Shown here: positions 35,959 to 44,787 of the stretch, piece by piece | How positions within the stretch are numbered: position 1 is the first letter of the stretch | Layout: every line of letters begins with the position of its first letter | Source of the DNA: Maricaulis sp034670125 | GTDB lineage: Bacteria > Pseudomonadota > Alphaproteobacteria > Caulobacterales > Maricaulaceae | Direction of reading: 5' to 3' | NCBI RefSeq assembly: GCF_034670125.1 | Contig: NZ_JAXMOC010000002.1 | Coordinates: forward strand, 248,001-312,000 | Length of the DNA stretch: 64,000 bases | Notes under the pieces: model-generated | The model's database searches: none | What the model was told of the DNA's origin: nothing | The model's input: only the letters and a program-made list of their open reading frames with translations | Made by a program: the position numbers and the translations under genes

Positions 35959-38280
35959 TCAGGCCTCCTGTATGCTTTGAAGTTCTTGGTCTGTGGGTTC
36001 CGCGAGCGGGAAAATCAGACGGACGACCGCACCGCTGCCGCTGGCCGGCAGGTCGAGCTCGAGCCGTCCCTTGTGGTCTTCCATCACGCGCTTGACGATG
36101 GCGAGACCGAGACCGGTGCCCTTCTCGCGCGTCGTCATGTAGGGCTCGGTCAATCGCTCGCGGTTCGGCGTTGGCCAGCCAAGTCCGTTATCCGTTACCT
36201 CGATCACGGCATACCCGTCCCGCTCGGTCAGCTGGACCGATATCCGACCTTGTCCACCGTCTTTTTCCATACGGCTTTCAACGCTTTCCGAGGCATTCTT
36301 GAGAATGTTGGCCAGCGCCTGACCGGACAGGCGGGAGTCGCATAAACCGACAACGGGCTGGCCCGGCTTGTCGAAGGCAACGTCGATACCGGCGGAGGCG
36401 ACGCGGCGCGCGAACACTGCCGACTTGGTGAGTTCACCCAGCTCGACCGCCTCCACTTTGGGCTGGGGCATCCGGGCAAAGGACGAGAACTCGTCGACCA
36501 TGCGACCAATATCGCTCACCTGGCGAATAATGGTCTCTGTGCAGCGATCGAAGGTTTCAAGATCGCTGGAGATCTCGGCCCGGTATTTCCGCTTGATCCG
36601 TTCCGCCGACAGTTGGATCGGGGTCAGCGGATTCTTGATCTCGTGGGCGATCCGGCGGGCAACCTCGCGCCAGGCGGCATTGCGTTGGGCGGTCACCAGG
36701 CGGGTCACATCATCGAAGGTGATGACCAGACCGGCCTCCTCATCCATCGACGCACGCGCCGTGATATGCCGGATCTGCTCATCCGCTGCTTCCAGGTCAA
36801 TTTGTGCTTCTGCGACCGCGCCCGGCCGGCGCCGGGCATCAGCGACGAGGTCGTTGAGCGCCGGCGTGATGTCATCCAGCCTGGCGCCGATCCGGTCTTC
36901 GGACCCCGGCGACAACATGCCGATGGCCGAGCGATTGATCAGCGTCACCCGGTCATCCCGGTCAAGACCGATAACGCCGGCACGGACGCCGGCCAGAATG
37001 GCCTCGATGAATGCGCGACGCTGTTCGCTTTCTGCATGGCTTTCAATCAGTTCGCGGCGCTGGGTGCGAAGCTGCCGTGTCATCCGGTTGAAGGCCCGGG
37101 CCAGCGCCGCAATCTCATCATCGTCCCGGCCCATCTGGACGCGGGCCTCAAGATCACCCCGCCGGACCCGTTCCGCCGCAGCGACCAGGCGCGAAATCGG
37201 GGTCACAACGCGGGTTGCGGCACTCAGGCCAAGCCAGACGGACCCGATCAGGATCAGGGCCGCGACCTCGAAATAGAGCAGAAAGAAGGTCTGCCGGATC
37301 GAGGATTCCTGCTCATCCGCGCGCCGAAGGGCCACCCGGGCTTCCTCCATCTGCCGGAACAGATCCACATTCATCGGGATCGACACATACAGGAAAGCGT
37401 CGTCATAGGCCTCCAGCTGATGGAGCAGACGAACCACATCGGCTCCGACGGGTGAGAATTCAGGCGTTGAAACGGCCACGCCGCCGGCGCTTGCCAGCTC
37501 GTACAATCGCGTGGACGGCGCCACATAGGGCTCGTTCTCCTGAAACCGGGTCTGAGCCAGGAGATTGCCACGCCCATCGACGACATAGGCCGCTGAAAAC
37601 CGTTGCTCTGCAGCCAGGGAACTCAGCCCCCAGACATACTGAATTCGGCTGGAGCTGAAGGTTTCGACGGCGTCGTCCCGGTTCAGCGCATCAGCCATTG
37701 CGGCAAGCTTGTATCCGGCCTCGCTGGTCTCGCGTTCATAGATTTCCCGGGCCACGGTTGCCGTACCGTCGACCACGGTCGCGATGCGTTCGCCGAACCA
37801 GTAATCGACGCCACGGTTGAGAACAGCGCCCAGGAACAATGCGGCCAGGATGGCCGGCGCCGCGGCCGCAAGGGAGAACAGGGCCACGAAACGCAGGTGC
37901 AGCCTCGGCGTCGGTTCGCCAAAGCGACGTGCCCGCACCCGTCGCACGAATCGTACGATCACCACACAGGCCAGTCCGGAAATCAGGACAGCATTGCCGA
38001 TCAGCATCGCCATGGCGGTGCGATCACTCAGGCGCATCAGGCCGTTATCGCCCAGCAATCCGGTTGCCGCGATGGTCAGGAATACCGCAGATGTGACGAA
38101 GCCTACCCCGAACAGCGCCGCTGAGCGCGGGGATATGTTGCGGATCAATGGCTTCGGATCGGCGTTCGGCAAGTGTGATCTCGCGTGTTGCAGATCCGCA
38201 TCATTACCTCGTTGTTGCACATAATCAACACCCGTGCCGCACAGGTCACATGTCGTCGCTGGCCGGATCCAGCTCCGCAA
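35959..38280 (-). CDS. ntrY: NtrY membrane sensor histidine kinase
   Basis: Up to 773-aa sensor kinase, partner of NtrX, linked to nitrogen, redox or envelope signals in relatives. Three hydrophobic segments lie near residues 53-76, 87-110 and 125-150, then a periplasmic stretch, a further helix near 340, HAMP, PAS (RRAFIEAILAGVRAGVIGLD), HisKA with the phospho-His in RRIAHEIKNPLTPIQ, and HATPase with DNGLGWP and GTGLGLAIVKRV. The start is uncertain: the ATG at 38280 overlaps ntrC by 35 bp and gives a leader of about 50 residues unlike a normal N-terminus. A GTG at 38220, 25 bp after the ntrC stop, is a credible alternative. Confidence 0.92.
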   Translation of the reverse strand: MRSWIRPATTCDLCGTGVDYVQQRGNDADLQHARSHLPNADPKPLIRNISPRSAALFGVGFVTSAVFLTIAATGLLGDNGLMRLSDRTAMAMLIGNAVLISGLACVVIVRFVRRVRARRFGEPTPRLHLRFVALFSLAAAAPAILAALFLGAVLNRGVDYWFGERIATVVDGTATVAREIYERETSEAGYKLAAMADALNRDDAVETFSSSRIQYVWGLSSLAAEQRFSAAYVVDGRGNLLAQTRFQENEPYVAPSTRLYELASAGGVAVSTPEFSPVGADVVRLLHQLEAYDDAFLYVSIPMNVDLFRQMEEARVALRRADEQESSIRQTFFLLYFEVAALILIGSVWLGLSAATRVVTPISRLVAAAERVRRGDLEARVQMGRDDDEIAALARAFNRMTRQLRTQRRELIESHAESEQRRAFIEAILAGVRAGVIGLDRDDRVTLINRSAIGMLSPGSEDRIGARLDDITPALNDLVADARRRPGAVAEAQIDLEAADEQIRHITARASMDEEAGLVITFDDVTRLVTAQRNAAWREVARRIAHEIKNPLTPIQLSAERIKRKYRAEISSDLETFDRCTETIIRQVSDIGRMVDEFSSFARMPQPKVEAVELGELTKSAVFARRVASAGIDVAFDKPGQPVVGLCDSRLSGQALANILKNASESVESRMEKDGGQGRISVQLTERDGYAVIEVTDNGLGWPTPNRERLTEPYMTTREKGTGLGLAIVKRVMEDHKGRLELDLPASGSGAVVRLIFPLAEPTDQELQSIQEA

Positions 38281-39511
38281 GCCGGCGTGCCAGTGTATTG
38301 CGGTTCAAACCAAGCAGGTCAGCCGCCCGGGACCGATTGCCGCCGCACCGATCCAGCGCCTGGCTGAACAGGGCGGAATCAACCGCATTGAGCGCCACGG
38401 TGCGGGCATTCTCGAAACCCAGCGACAAGGCAGCGATCGCATTGGCGTGGACATCGAGCGCGTCCCGCGCATCCCCTGCATCAGCCATGATGGCGTTCAT
38501 GACGTCGTCGAGCCCCGCCACACGCCCCCGGGTCGCCAGTGAAATTCGCGACAGGACCGAGCGCAACTCCACCACATTGCCGGTCCAAGCGGACCCTTCA
38601 AGATAGTCCACCGCGTCCGTGTCGAGTCGGACCCGGTCCTGATTGTCGCGGCGGGCAAACTGTCCGAGAAACGCCTCGCACAGGGCCGGAATATCGCTGC
38701 GCCTTTCGCGCAAGGGCGGGACCGTGATGATGCATTCTGACAAGCGGCCCAGCAGCCGCGGGTCGAGGCCTGCATCAGGCGATTGGGATGCCGTTGCGAT
38801 CACCCGGCCAACGCCAGCATCCAGCGCGTCCCGTGCCGCTCGCTGTTGCGGCTCACTCCATTCCTCCAGGCGCAGCCACACCACCTGCTTGGCGGATTGG
38901 GTTGAGCCGAAAATGTCCGCGACCGGATTGGACGGAGTGATTACCACCGCGTCGTCGGACGAAATCCCGCGGGCACGCAACAGGGCTTCAGCGGCCTGTC
39001 GCTTGCCCACGCCGGGCTCACCCATGATCATCACATGCGCCTGGCTGGTCGCGGCGCGGGCGATGGCCTTGAAGGCAGACTGCATGGCGGCGGACTGGCC
39101 GATGAATCCGGTCGGTTCATCCGGTTTCCTGCGGCGACCGGTCCTGGTGTCCTCGCCAAGGGCAGCCGCGACCGCCGAAATCATGTCGTCCAGGTCGAAT
39201 GGCTTGGGCAGATATTCGAACACCCCGCCCTTTGCTGCGCTGATAGCCGTCGACGCGGTGGCCTGCGCGCTCATGACAATAACCGGCATTTGCGGTCGCA
39301 GCCGCGACACAAGGCCAAGATTTTCGAGAAAATTGGTCCCGTCCAGCAGCACATCGGCCAGCAGCAGGTCACCCTCGCCATTGCGGATCCAGGACAGCGC
39401 GGTGTCCGGTGACGCTGTCGCACGGACCTGGTACCCCGCCGAAGCAAGGGCCCGCGACAGGATCAGCTTCAGGCTTTCATCGTCTTCGAGCAACAGGATG
39501 CGGGCAGTCAC
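38246..39511 (-). CDS. ntrC: NtrC response regulator with shortened AAA+ domain
   Basis: 421 aa, versus about 470 for enterobacterial NtrC. The receiver is intact (phospho-Asp53 in LLADVLLDG, Lys103 in LPKPFD). The AAA+ domain keeps Walker A GEPGVGKR (164-171) and the PPLRERRSDIP arginine region (265-275), but the roughly 95 residues between them are about 35 fewer than normal. There is no GAFTGA loop, and the Walker B site reads WLRLEEW instead of the LFLDEIGD type. The DNA-binding Fis-type helix is intact (RCGGNRSRAADLLGLNRNTLARRL). It overlaps ntrB by 4 bp (ATGA). The reading frame is continuous, so this is not a frameshift. Likely a DNA-binding regulator that does not drive sigma-54. Confidence 0.93.
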   Translation of the reverse strand: MTARILLLEDDESLKLILSRALASAGYQVRATASPDTALSWIRNGEGDLLLADVLLDGTNFLENLGLVSRLRPQMPVIVMSAQATASTAISAAKGGVFEYLPKPFDLDDMISAVAAALGEDTRTGRRRKPDEPTGFIGQSAAMQSAFKAIARAATSQAHVMIMGEPGVGKRQAAEALLRARGISSDDAVVITPSNPVADIFGSTQSAKQVVWLRLEEWSEPQQRAARDALDAGVGRVIATASQSPDAGLDPRLLGRLSECIITVPPLRERRSDIPALCEAFLGQFARRDNQDRVRLDTDAVDYLEGSAWTGNVVELRSVLSRISLATRGRVAGLDDVMNAIMADAGDARDALDVHANAIAALSLGFENARTVALNAVDSALFSQALDRCGGNRSRAADLLGLNRNTLARRLAELDPASDDM

Positions 39512-40557
39512 AGCATTTCCTTCCTGGCGATTGGCAGGCGTATGTTGAACACGGTCGTGCCGGGGCGGCTGTCAAAGTCGATCTGGCCATCATGAAGTGC
39601 GGCAATCCGGGCGGCGAAAGCCAGGCCCAGCCCTTCGCCGGCCGGCTTGGTGGTCACGAAGGGCGTGAAGATGCCGGGACCAAGCGTCTCCGGGATGCCC
39701 GGCCCGTTGTCGCGGACAGACAGGACCAGCGGCGTCGGGTGGCCGCCAGCCCGGCTCTTGGGACCTGCGTCAAACCTGGTTTCGACCATGATCTTGCCAC
39801 CCGGATCAGATTGCACGGCGTCATGTGCGTTTTGCAAAAGGTTGAGGACTGCCTGCAGCATCAGGTCCGGATCGCCATCGACCAGCGGAAGCGACGGGTC
39901 AAAATTCTCGTGCAGCAAGCCTAGGGTGGCGGGGTCGGCTCGGTTGAGACTCTCCATCGCACTGACGGCCAACAGGTTGAGATTGATCCCGGAGCGGTCG
40001 CCGAGGCGAATATCACCCACACGGCTCCAATGATCCGCCAGCCGTGTTATGCGGTCGACGTCCTGGATGATCATCCGGGCCAGATCGCGGGCGCTGTCCA
40101 GATCGGTCTCGCGACGGATCAGCTGTGCGGCGCCGCGAACGCTGGCGAGCGGGTTTTTCAACTCGTGCGCCAGCATGCGACCAAAACCAAGCGCCGGAGC
40201 TTCGGATCCCTTGGCGCCCATCGACTGGTGGGGCAGGACCGACAGCACCAGTTGCTCCTGCGGATCGGACCAGCAGGCATGCACGTCATACGGTCCCGCA
40301 CCGCCAAGCATCCGACCCAGTGCTACCAGGGTACGCCGCCCGGAACAGGCCTGATCGATGATATCGGCGAGGTGTGAGCAGGTTGCCGACATTTCGCCGA
40401 ACCGGCCTTTTCGCAGGTGCCGGATGGACAGGCCCAGCCACTCCTCGGCCCGTGTATTGGCCCACACGCATTGCGCATCGGCGCCGAACACCAGGATTGG
40501 GATGGCGGCCTGATCGGCGGCCAGACTGGCGGTCATGGGGGGGCTGACAGCCGTCAT
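39508..40557 (-). CDS. ntrB: NtrB nitrogen-regulation histidine kinase
   Basis: 349-aa cytoplasmic kinase/phosphatase for NtrC, normally controlled by PII proteins. The ATG at 40557 overlaps the dusB stop (ATGA); the longer in-frame ORF runs inside dusB and is rejected. A PAS domain (residues 15-125) precedes HisKA with phospho-His in GRMLAHELKNPLASVRGAAQ, then HATPase motifs LNLLQNAHDAV, VRDNGPGIPE and GEGLGLAFAARI. All catalytic motifs are intact, in contrast to the reduced output domain of its partner NtrC. Confidence 0.95.
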   Translation of the reverse strand: MTAVSPPMTASLAADQAAIPILVFGADAQCVWANTRAEEWLGLSIRHLRKGRFGEMSATCSHLADIIDQACSGRRTLVALGRMLGGAGPYDVHACWSDPQEQLVLSVLPHQSMGAKGSEAPALGFGRMLAHELKNPLASVRGAAQLIRRETDLDSARDLARMIIQDVDRITRLADHWSRVGDIRLGDRSGINLNLLAVSAMESLNRADPATLGLLHENFDPSLPLVDGDPDLMLQAVLNLLQNAHDAVQSDPGGKIMVETRFDAGPKSRAGGHPTPLVLSVRDNGPGIPETLGPGIFTPFVTTKPAGEGLGLAFAARIAALHDGQIDFDSRPGTTVFNIRLPIARKEML

Positions 40558-41552
40558 GCGACGGCCCGGCCCTGTAGCGTGCGCAAGGCATCGAGGGCGG
40601 CGTGTACGTCGCCGGGAACATCGGAGCGGCACAGGCTGGCGCGCTGGGCGCGAACCCAGTCCCGGTCGCCGGCGCCGCACTCGACATCGCAGAAACTGGC
40701 AAAATGCTTTCGCATCATGCGGATCCCCAGGCCTTCCCCGTAATGGACAACGCTGTCATCAAATTGCTGGCCGAGGGCGTCGATCTTGTCCGGCCAAGGT
40801 GTCTCCACTGGAGCGGCACCAAGCAGCTCCCGTCCGATCTCGCCAAGCAGCCAGGGACGGCCCTGCGCGGCGCGACCGACCATGACCGCTGCGGCGCCGG
40901 ACTGCTCGAGTGCCGCGCGGGCATCCGCCGTGGTGTGGATATCGCCATTGACGATGACCGGCAGGTCGACGGCCTCGACGACCCTGCGCACGGCCAGCCA
41001 ATCGGCCTCGCCCTTGTAGAATTGCTGGCGGGTCCGGCCATGAACGGTGAACAGTCGCACCCCGGCATCGCGGGCGCGGCGGGCAAGGTCCGGCGCATTG
41101 AGGCTCGCATGGTCCCAGCCAAGGCGCATTTTCAGCGTCACCGGCTTGCTGGTGGCACCGACGGTGGCCTCGATCAGGGTCAGGGCGTGGTCGAGATCGC
41201 GCATCAGGGCCGAGCCGGACAGCCCCTTGGTGACCTGGCGAGCCGGGCAACCCATATTGATATCAATGACTTCGGCGCCCGCATCCTCGGCGATCCGGGC
41301 GCCCTCGGCCATCCAGTGGGCCTCACGTCCCGCCAGCTGGATAACGCAGGGCTTCAAGGATGCATCAAGGGCCGCCTTGCGGATCATGTCGCGACGACCG
41401 GCGGCCAGGGCGTCGGACGCGACCATTTCGGAGACGACCATGCCGGCCCCGAAACGCTGCGCCTGGCGGCGGAAAGGCAGGTCTGTCACACCGGACATCG
41501 GTGCCAGGACCGTCGGTATTTCAATGGCGTGGCTATCGATCGAAAAGCGCAT
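40554..41552 (-). CDS. dusB: tRNA-dihydrouridine synthase
   Basis: 332-aa FMN enzyme that reduces uridine in tRNA to dihydrouridine. FMN and substrate motifs are TVLAPMSGVTDLPFRR, INMGCPARQVTKGLSGSALM (catalytic Cys in GCP), TVHGRTRQQFYKGEADW and VIVNGDIHTTADARAAL. It is the first gene of the dusB-ntrBC-ntrYX run, as fis follows dusB in enterobacteria. It diverges from ispDF with 83 bp between start codons. Confidence 0.95.
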   Translation of the reverse strand: MRFSIDSHAIEIPTVLAPMSGVTDLPFRRQAQRFGAGMVVSEMVASDALAAGRRDMIRKAALDASLKPCVIQLAGREAHWMAEGARIAEDAGAEVIDINMGCPARQVTKGLSGSALMRDLDHALTLIEATVGATSKPVTLKMRLGWDHASLNAPDLARRARDAGVRLFTVHGRTRQQFYKGEADWLAVRRVVEAVDLPVIVNGDIHTTADARAALEQSGAAAVMVGRAAQGRPWLLGEIGRELLGAAPVETPWPDKIDALGQQFDDSVVHYGEGLGIRMMRKHFASFCDVECGAGDRDWVRAQRASLCRSDVPGDVHAALDALRTLQGRAVA

Positions 41553-41635
41553 GCGGCTGGACAGATCCTTGGTGAGCGTCGTAAGGCCAAAGGCTAGCGA
41601 TTATGCTGCGCTGCGGCAATGCACGAGGCCTGTTG

Positions 41636-42787
41636 ATGAAGATCGGTGCTGTGATTGTGGCCGCCGGACGCGGTGAGCGGGCTGGTGGCGGAATACCGAA
41701 ACAGTATCGCCAACTGGGTGGCAAGACCGTACTCACCCGTACGCTTCTTCGTCTGCTTCATCGTGATGTGTTTGACAGCATCATCGTGGTGGTCAATCCG
41801 GCCGATGCCGACCACATTGCCGCCGTTGAGGTCGAACTCGGCATCAAACTGGAGACAGTTCCCGGCGGCGCGACCCGGACGGCCTCGGTTCGCGCGGGTC
41901 TGGACCGGGCCCGCGACCTGGGTCTCGACGCGGTGATGATCCACGATGCGGCGCGGCCCTTTCTCGACAACGCCCTGATCCATCGTCTCGTGACCGCGCT
42001 CGCCGAGCATCCGGCCGTGATCCCGGCCCTGCCGGTCAGTGACGCCCTGTTTCGGGGCGAGGACGAGACCATGGGTGACCCGGTCTCCCGCGACGGGCTC
42101 CAAGCCGCGCAGACGCCACAGGCTTTTCATCTCGCGCCGCTGCTGGCGGCGTACGACCGATTGGGCGACACCGCCCTGCCCGATGATGCTGCGGTGATCC
42201 GCGCGGCGGGCGGAACGGTTGCGCTTGTCGAGGGCGAGGCCGAGAATTTCAAGCTGACGACCGCGGCCGATTTCCAGCGGGCAGAAAGACAGATCATGAG
42301 CGAGACGATCACCGTCACCGGTCAGGGCTATGACGTGCACCGGCTGGAAGTCGCCGACAGCATGTGGCTGTGCGGGATCGAGATCAGAGGCGGTCTGGGT
42401 CTGGTCGGGCATTCGGACGCCGATGCCGGCCTGCATGCATTGACCGACGCGGTGCTCGGCGCAGCCGGCGCCGGGGATATCGGCCAGCATTTCCCGCCTT
42501 CGGATCCACAATGGAAGGGCGCGCGCTCGGACGCCTTCCTCAATCACGCGATCAAACTCTTGCAAGAGGCCGGCGGCGAGCTCGTTCATGCCGACCTGAC
42601 AATCATCGCCGAACGGCCCAAGATCGGCCCCCATCGCGATGCCATGCGGGCACGGGTCGCCGGGTTGCTGGGCTTGCCGGAGGCGCGGGTCAATATTGCG
42701 GCGACCACCACGGAAAAACTCGGATTTACCGGGCGCGGCGAAGGTCTCGCTGCCCAGGCCATTGTCACAGCGAGGCTGACCCCATGA
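41636..42787 (+). CDS. ispDF: Bifunctional IspD/IspF isoprenoid enzyme
   Basis: 383-aa fusion catalysing two steps of the MEP pathway: CDP-ME formation (IspD) and ring closure to MEcPP (IspF). The ATG at 41636 has GAGG at 7-nt spacing and directly starts the IspD motif VIVAAGRGERAGGGIPKQY. IspD spans residues 1-220 (VMIHDAARPFL, PDDAAVI). IspF follows: GQGYDVHRLE (metal Asp/His), HSDADAGLHALTDAVLGAAGAGDIGQHFP and ATTTEKLGFTGRGEG. The fusion is common in alphaproteobacteria. Overlaps the next gene by 4 bp (ATGA). Confidence 0.97.
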   Translation: MKIGAVIVAAGRGERAGGGIPKQYRQLGGKTVLTRTLLRLLHRDVFDSIIVVVNPADADHIAAVEVELGIKLETVPGGATRTASVRAGLDRARDLGLDAVMIHDAARPFLDNALIHRLVTALAEHPAVIPALPVSDALFRGEDETMGDPVSRDGLQAAQTPQAFHLAPLLAAYDRLGDTALPDDAAVIRAAGGTVALVEGEAENFKLTTAADFQRAERQIMSETITVTGQGYDVHRLEVADSMWLCGIEIRGGLGLVGHSDADAGLHALTDAVLGAAGAGDIGQHFPPSDPQWKGARSDAFLNHAIKLLQEAGGELVHADLTIIAERPKIGPHRDAMRARVAGLLGLPEARVNIAATTTEKLGFTGRGEGLAAQAIVTARLTP

Positions 42788-43284
42788 TGTTCACCCACTC
42801 CCTGCTCGACCAGACCGAAACCCTGATTACCCGGGCCCGCACCGCTGGCGTCATGATCGCCACGGCGGAGAGCTGCACCGGCGGGCTGGTCGCTGGCCTG
42901 CTGACGGAGATCCCCGGCTCGTCAGACGTCGTCGACCGCGGTTTTGTGACCTATTCCAACGCCGCCAAGACCGAGATGCTGGGCATTCCTGCGCGGGTGA
43001 TCGAGGCCAATGGCGCGGTCTCCAATGAAGTCGCCCGGCGCATGGCGGAAGAAGCGCTCTTGCGATCGAATGCCGATATCGCGGTGTCGATCACGGGGAT
43101 TGCCGGTCCAGGGGGCTCAGAGCACAAGCCGGCCGGCCTCGTGCATTTCGGCCTCGCCTGCCGGGACAAGCCGACCCGCACCGACGTCTGCCGGTTTGGC
43201 GACCGGGGTCGCGACGCGGTCCGCCTGGCCAGTGTGGCCACGGCGCTGGACCTTTTAGCCGATGGCGTTGATCTCTTCGGTTAG
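42784..43284 (+). CDS. pncC: CinA C-terminal domain nicotinamide-nucleotide amidase
   Basis: 166-aa stand-alone CinA C-terminal domain, which deamidates NMN to NaMN in pyridine-nucleotide recycling. The ATG at 42784 overlaps ispDF (ATGA) and is chosen over a longer frame that lies inside ispF. Motifs are TAESCTGGLVAGLLTEIPGSS, FVTYSNAAKTEMLGI and SITGIAGPGG. Its final 30 bp overlap the 3' end of the convergent COQ10-like gene. Confidence 0.93.
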   Translation: MMFTHSLLDQTETLITRARTAGVMIATAESCTGGLVAGLLTEIPGSSDVVDRGFVTYSNAAKTEMLGIPARVIEANGAVSNEVARRMAEEALLRSNADIAVSITGIAGPGGSEHKPAGLVHFGLACRDKPTRTDVCRFGDRGRDAVRLASVATALDLLADGVDLFG

Positions 43285-43755
43285 GTCGAGCGCGGGGTCG
43301 CCGACGGACCCGTAGCGTCGCGCCGCCTCGGCAGAGAATTTCCCGATCAGGACCCGGCCGGCGCGGTCGCGATTGCTCTCCAGCAGCATTTGCAGGATGG
43401 CATTCTTGAACGCCGCAATGATGGAAAAATCGACCAGGCAGGAGCCGTCCGACAGGGTGTGGAACCGCCAGTGGTTTTCCAGCACGCGGAATGGACCGGC
43501 GACGAAACCGACATCAATCCGTCTCGCCGCGCTGTCGGCTTTGACCTTCGAGGTGAAACGCTCGGTGACGAATTTATAGCGAACCCGCGCTTCCGCCGTC
43601 ATGTCGATGTGGCTGTCCCCACGGCGCTCGTCAAGCACGCGCATGGCCGTGATCTGGGGGATGAATTGCGGGTAGCGACGGACATCGCTGACCAGCTCGA
43701 ACAGGTCATCGGCGTGGTGAAACAGGCGCAGGCGTTCGCAGACTTCAACAACCAT
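43255..43755 (-). CDS. COQ10/RatA-like START-domain protein
   Basis: 166-aa polyketide-cyclase/START-fold protein of the COQ10-RatA group. Family features are the opening VCERLRLFHHADDLFELVSDVRRYPQFIPQI, FTSKVKADSAARRIDVGFVAGPFRVLENHWRF, and DFSIIAAFKNAILQMLL. Mitochondrial COQ10 binds ubiquinone and aids respiration; bacterial members are often labelled ubiquinone-binding or RatA toxin, and the former fits here better since no RnfH antitoxin gene is adjacent. It follows lipA by 54 bp. Its start is preceded by a G-rich hexamer repeat acting as the ribosome site. Confidence 0.9.
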   Translation of the reverse strand: MVVEVCERLRLFHHADDLFELVSDVRRYPQFIPQITAMRVLDERRGDSHIDMTAEARVRYKFVTERFTSKVKADSAARRIDVGFVAGPFRVLENHWRFHTLSDGSCLVDFSIIAAFKNAILQMLLESNRDRAGRVLIGKFSAEAARRYGSVGDPALDLTEEINAIG

Positions 43756-43760
43756 GCTTG

Positions 43761-43789
43761 CCCCCTGCCCCTGCCCCTGTCCCTGCCCT
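43761..43789. repeat. Imperfect hexamer repeat at the COQ10-like gene's ribosome site
   Basis: On the minus strand four to five GGGGCA-like units run up to 5 nt before the ATG at 43755, ending in GGGGGCAAGC. The block supplies the purine-rich ribosome site itself. Change in unit number would shift or multiply the site. Confidence 0.7.
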
Positions 43790-43809
43790 TACAGCCAGCC
43801 TGAACGCGC

Positions 43810-44787
43810 TTAACCGCGTGCCATCATCTGCTCGCGGGCGGCGCGCAGCTTGGCGAAATCATCACCGGCATGGTGGCTCGAGCGGGTCAGCGGCGTGGCC
43901 GAAACCATCAGGAAGCCCTTGGCCCGGGCGATCGTCTCATAGGCCTTGAATTCGTCCGGGTGCACGAAACGGTCGACGGCGGCATGCTTGCGGGTCGGCT
44001 GCAGATACTGGCCGATGGTGAGAAAATCGATGCCGGCGGAGCGCATGTCGTCCATCACCTGCATCACTTCCTCCTTGCTCTCGCCCAGCCCGACCATGAT
44101 GCCCGACTTGGTGAACTGCGCCGGATCGCGATCCTTGACCCGCTCCAGCAGGCGCAGCGAATGGAAATAGCGAGCACCCGGGCGGATGGAGAGGTAAAGC
44201 CGTGGCACCGTCTCGAGGTTATGATTGAACACGTCCGGCTTGGCATCGATCACCGCTTCGGCGGCACCCGGCTTGCGCAGGAAGTCCGGGGTCAGGATTT
44301 CGATCGTCGTCTTGGGCGTGGCGGCGCGGATCGCACTGATGACATCGACGAAATGCTGCGCCCCGCCATCATCGAGGTCATCGCGGTCCACAGACGTGAT
44401 GACGACATGATTGAGCCCCATCTGCGCCACCGCCTCGGCGACACGGCGCGGTTCGTCCGTGTCGACCGCGGCCGGCAGGCCGGTCTTGACGTTGCAGAAG
44501 GAACAGGCGCGGGTGCAGGTATCGCCCAGGATCATGAACGTGGCGTGCTTTTGCTCCCAGCACTCACCGATATTGGGACAGCCCGCCTCCTCGCACACCG
44601 TCACCAGACCACCATCCTTGACGATTTTCTGGGTCTCGGAAAACGTCTTGCCCAGCGGCGCCTTGACCCGGATCCAGTCCGGCTTGCGAAGCACCGGCGT
44701 ATCCGCCCGCTTCTGCTTCTCCGGATGGCGAGCCGCGCGCGCGTCAGACGCGGCGGAACGGGCGGTCGTGTCGATCAGATTGGCCAT
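43810..44787 (-). CDS. lipA: Lipoyl synthase
   Basis: 325-aa radical-SAM enzyme inserting two sulfurs into octanoyl groups on E2 proteins, including the pyruvate dehydrogenase subunits encoded at the right end of this window. Cluster motifs are CEEAGCPNIGECW (auxiliary cluster) and CTRACSFCNV (radical-SAM cluster). VDRDDLDDGGAQHF, DVFNHNLETVPRLY and the C-terminal RSSHHAGDDFAKL (with the conserved Ser ligand region) are family-typical. Normal length. Confidence 0.97.
   Translation of the reverse strand: MANLIDTTARSAASDARAARHPEKQKRADTPVLRKPDWIRVKAPLGKTFSETQKIVKDGGLVTVCEEAGCPNIGECWEQKHATFMILGDTCTRACSFCNVKTGLPAAVDTDEPRRVAEAVAQMGLNHVVITSVDRDDLDDGGAQHFVDVISAIRAATPKTTIEILTPDFLRKPGAAEAVIDAKPDVFNHNLETVPRLYLSIRPGARYFHSLRLLERVKDRDPAQFTKSGIMVGLGESKEEVMQVMDDMRSAGIDFLTIGQYLQPTRKHAAVDRFVHPDEFKAYETIARAKGFLMVSATPLTRSSHHAGDDFAKLRAAREQMMARG

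Noticed and set aside
38246..39511. NtrC as a frameshifted pseudogene
   Set aside because: The reading frame is continuous, with intact receiver, Walker A, arginine region and DNA-binding helix, and translational coupling to ntrB is kept. Loss of the loop looks like in-frame reduction.
43255..43755. RatA toxin of a RatAB toxin-antitoxin pair
   Set aside because: No RnfH/RatB-like partner is adjacent; the protein follows lipA and fits a ubiquinone-binding COQ10-like role.
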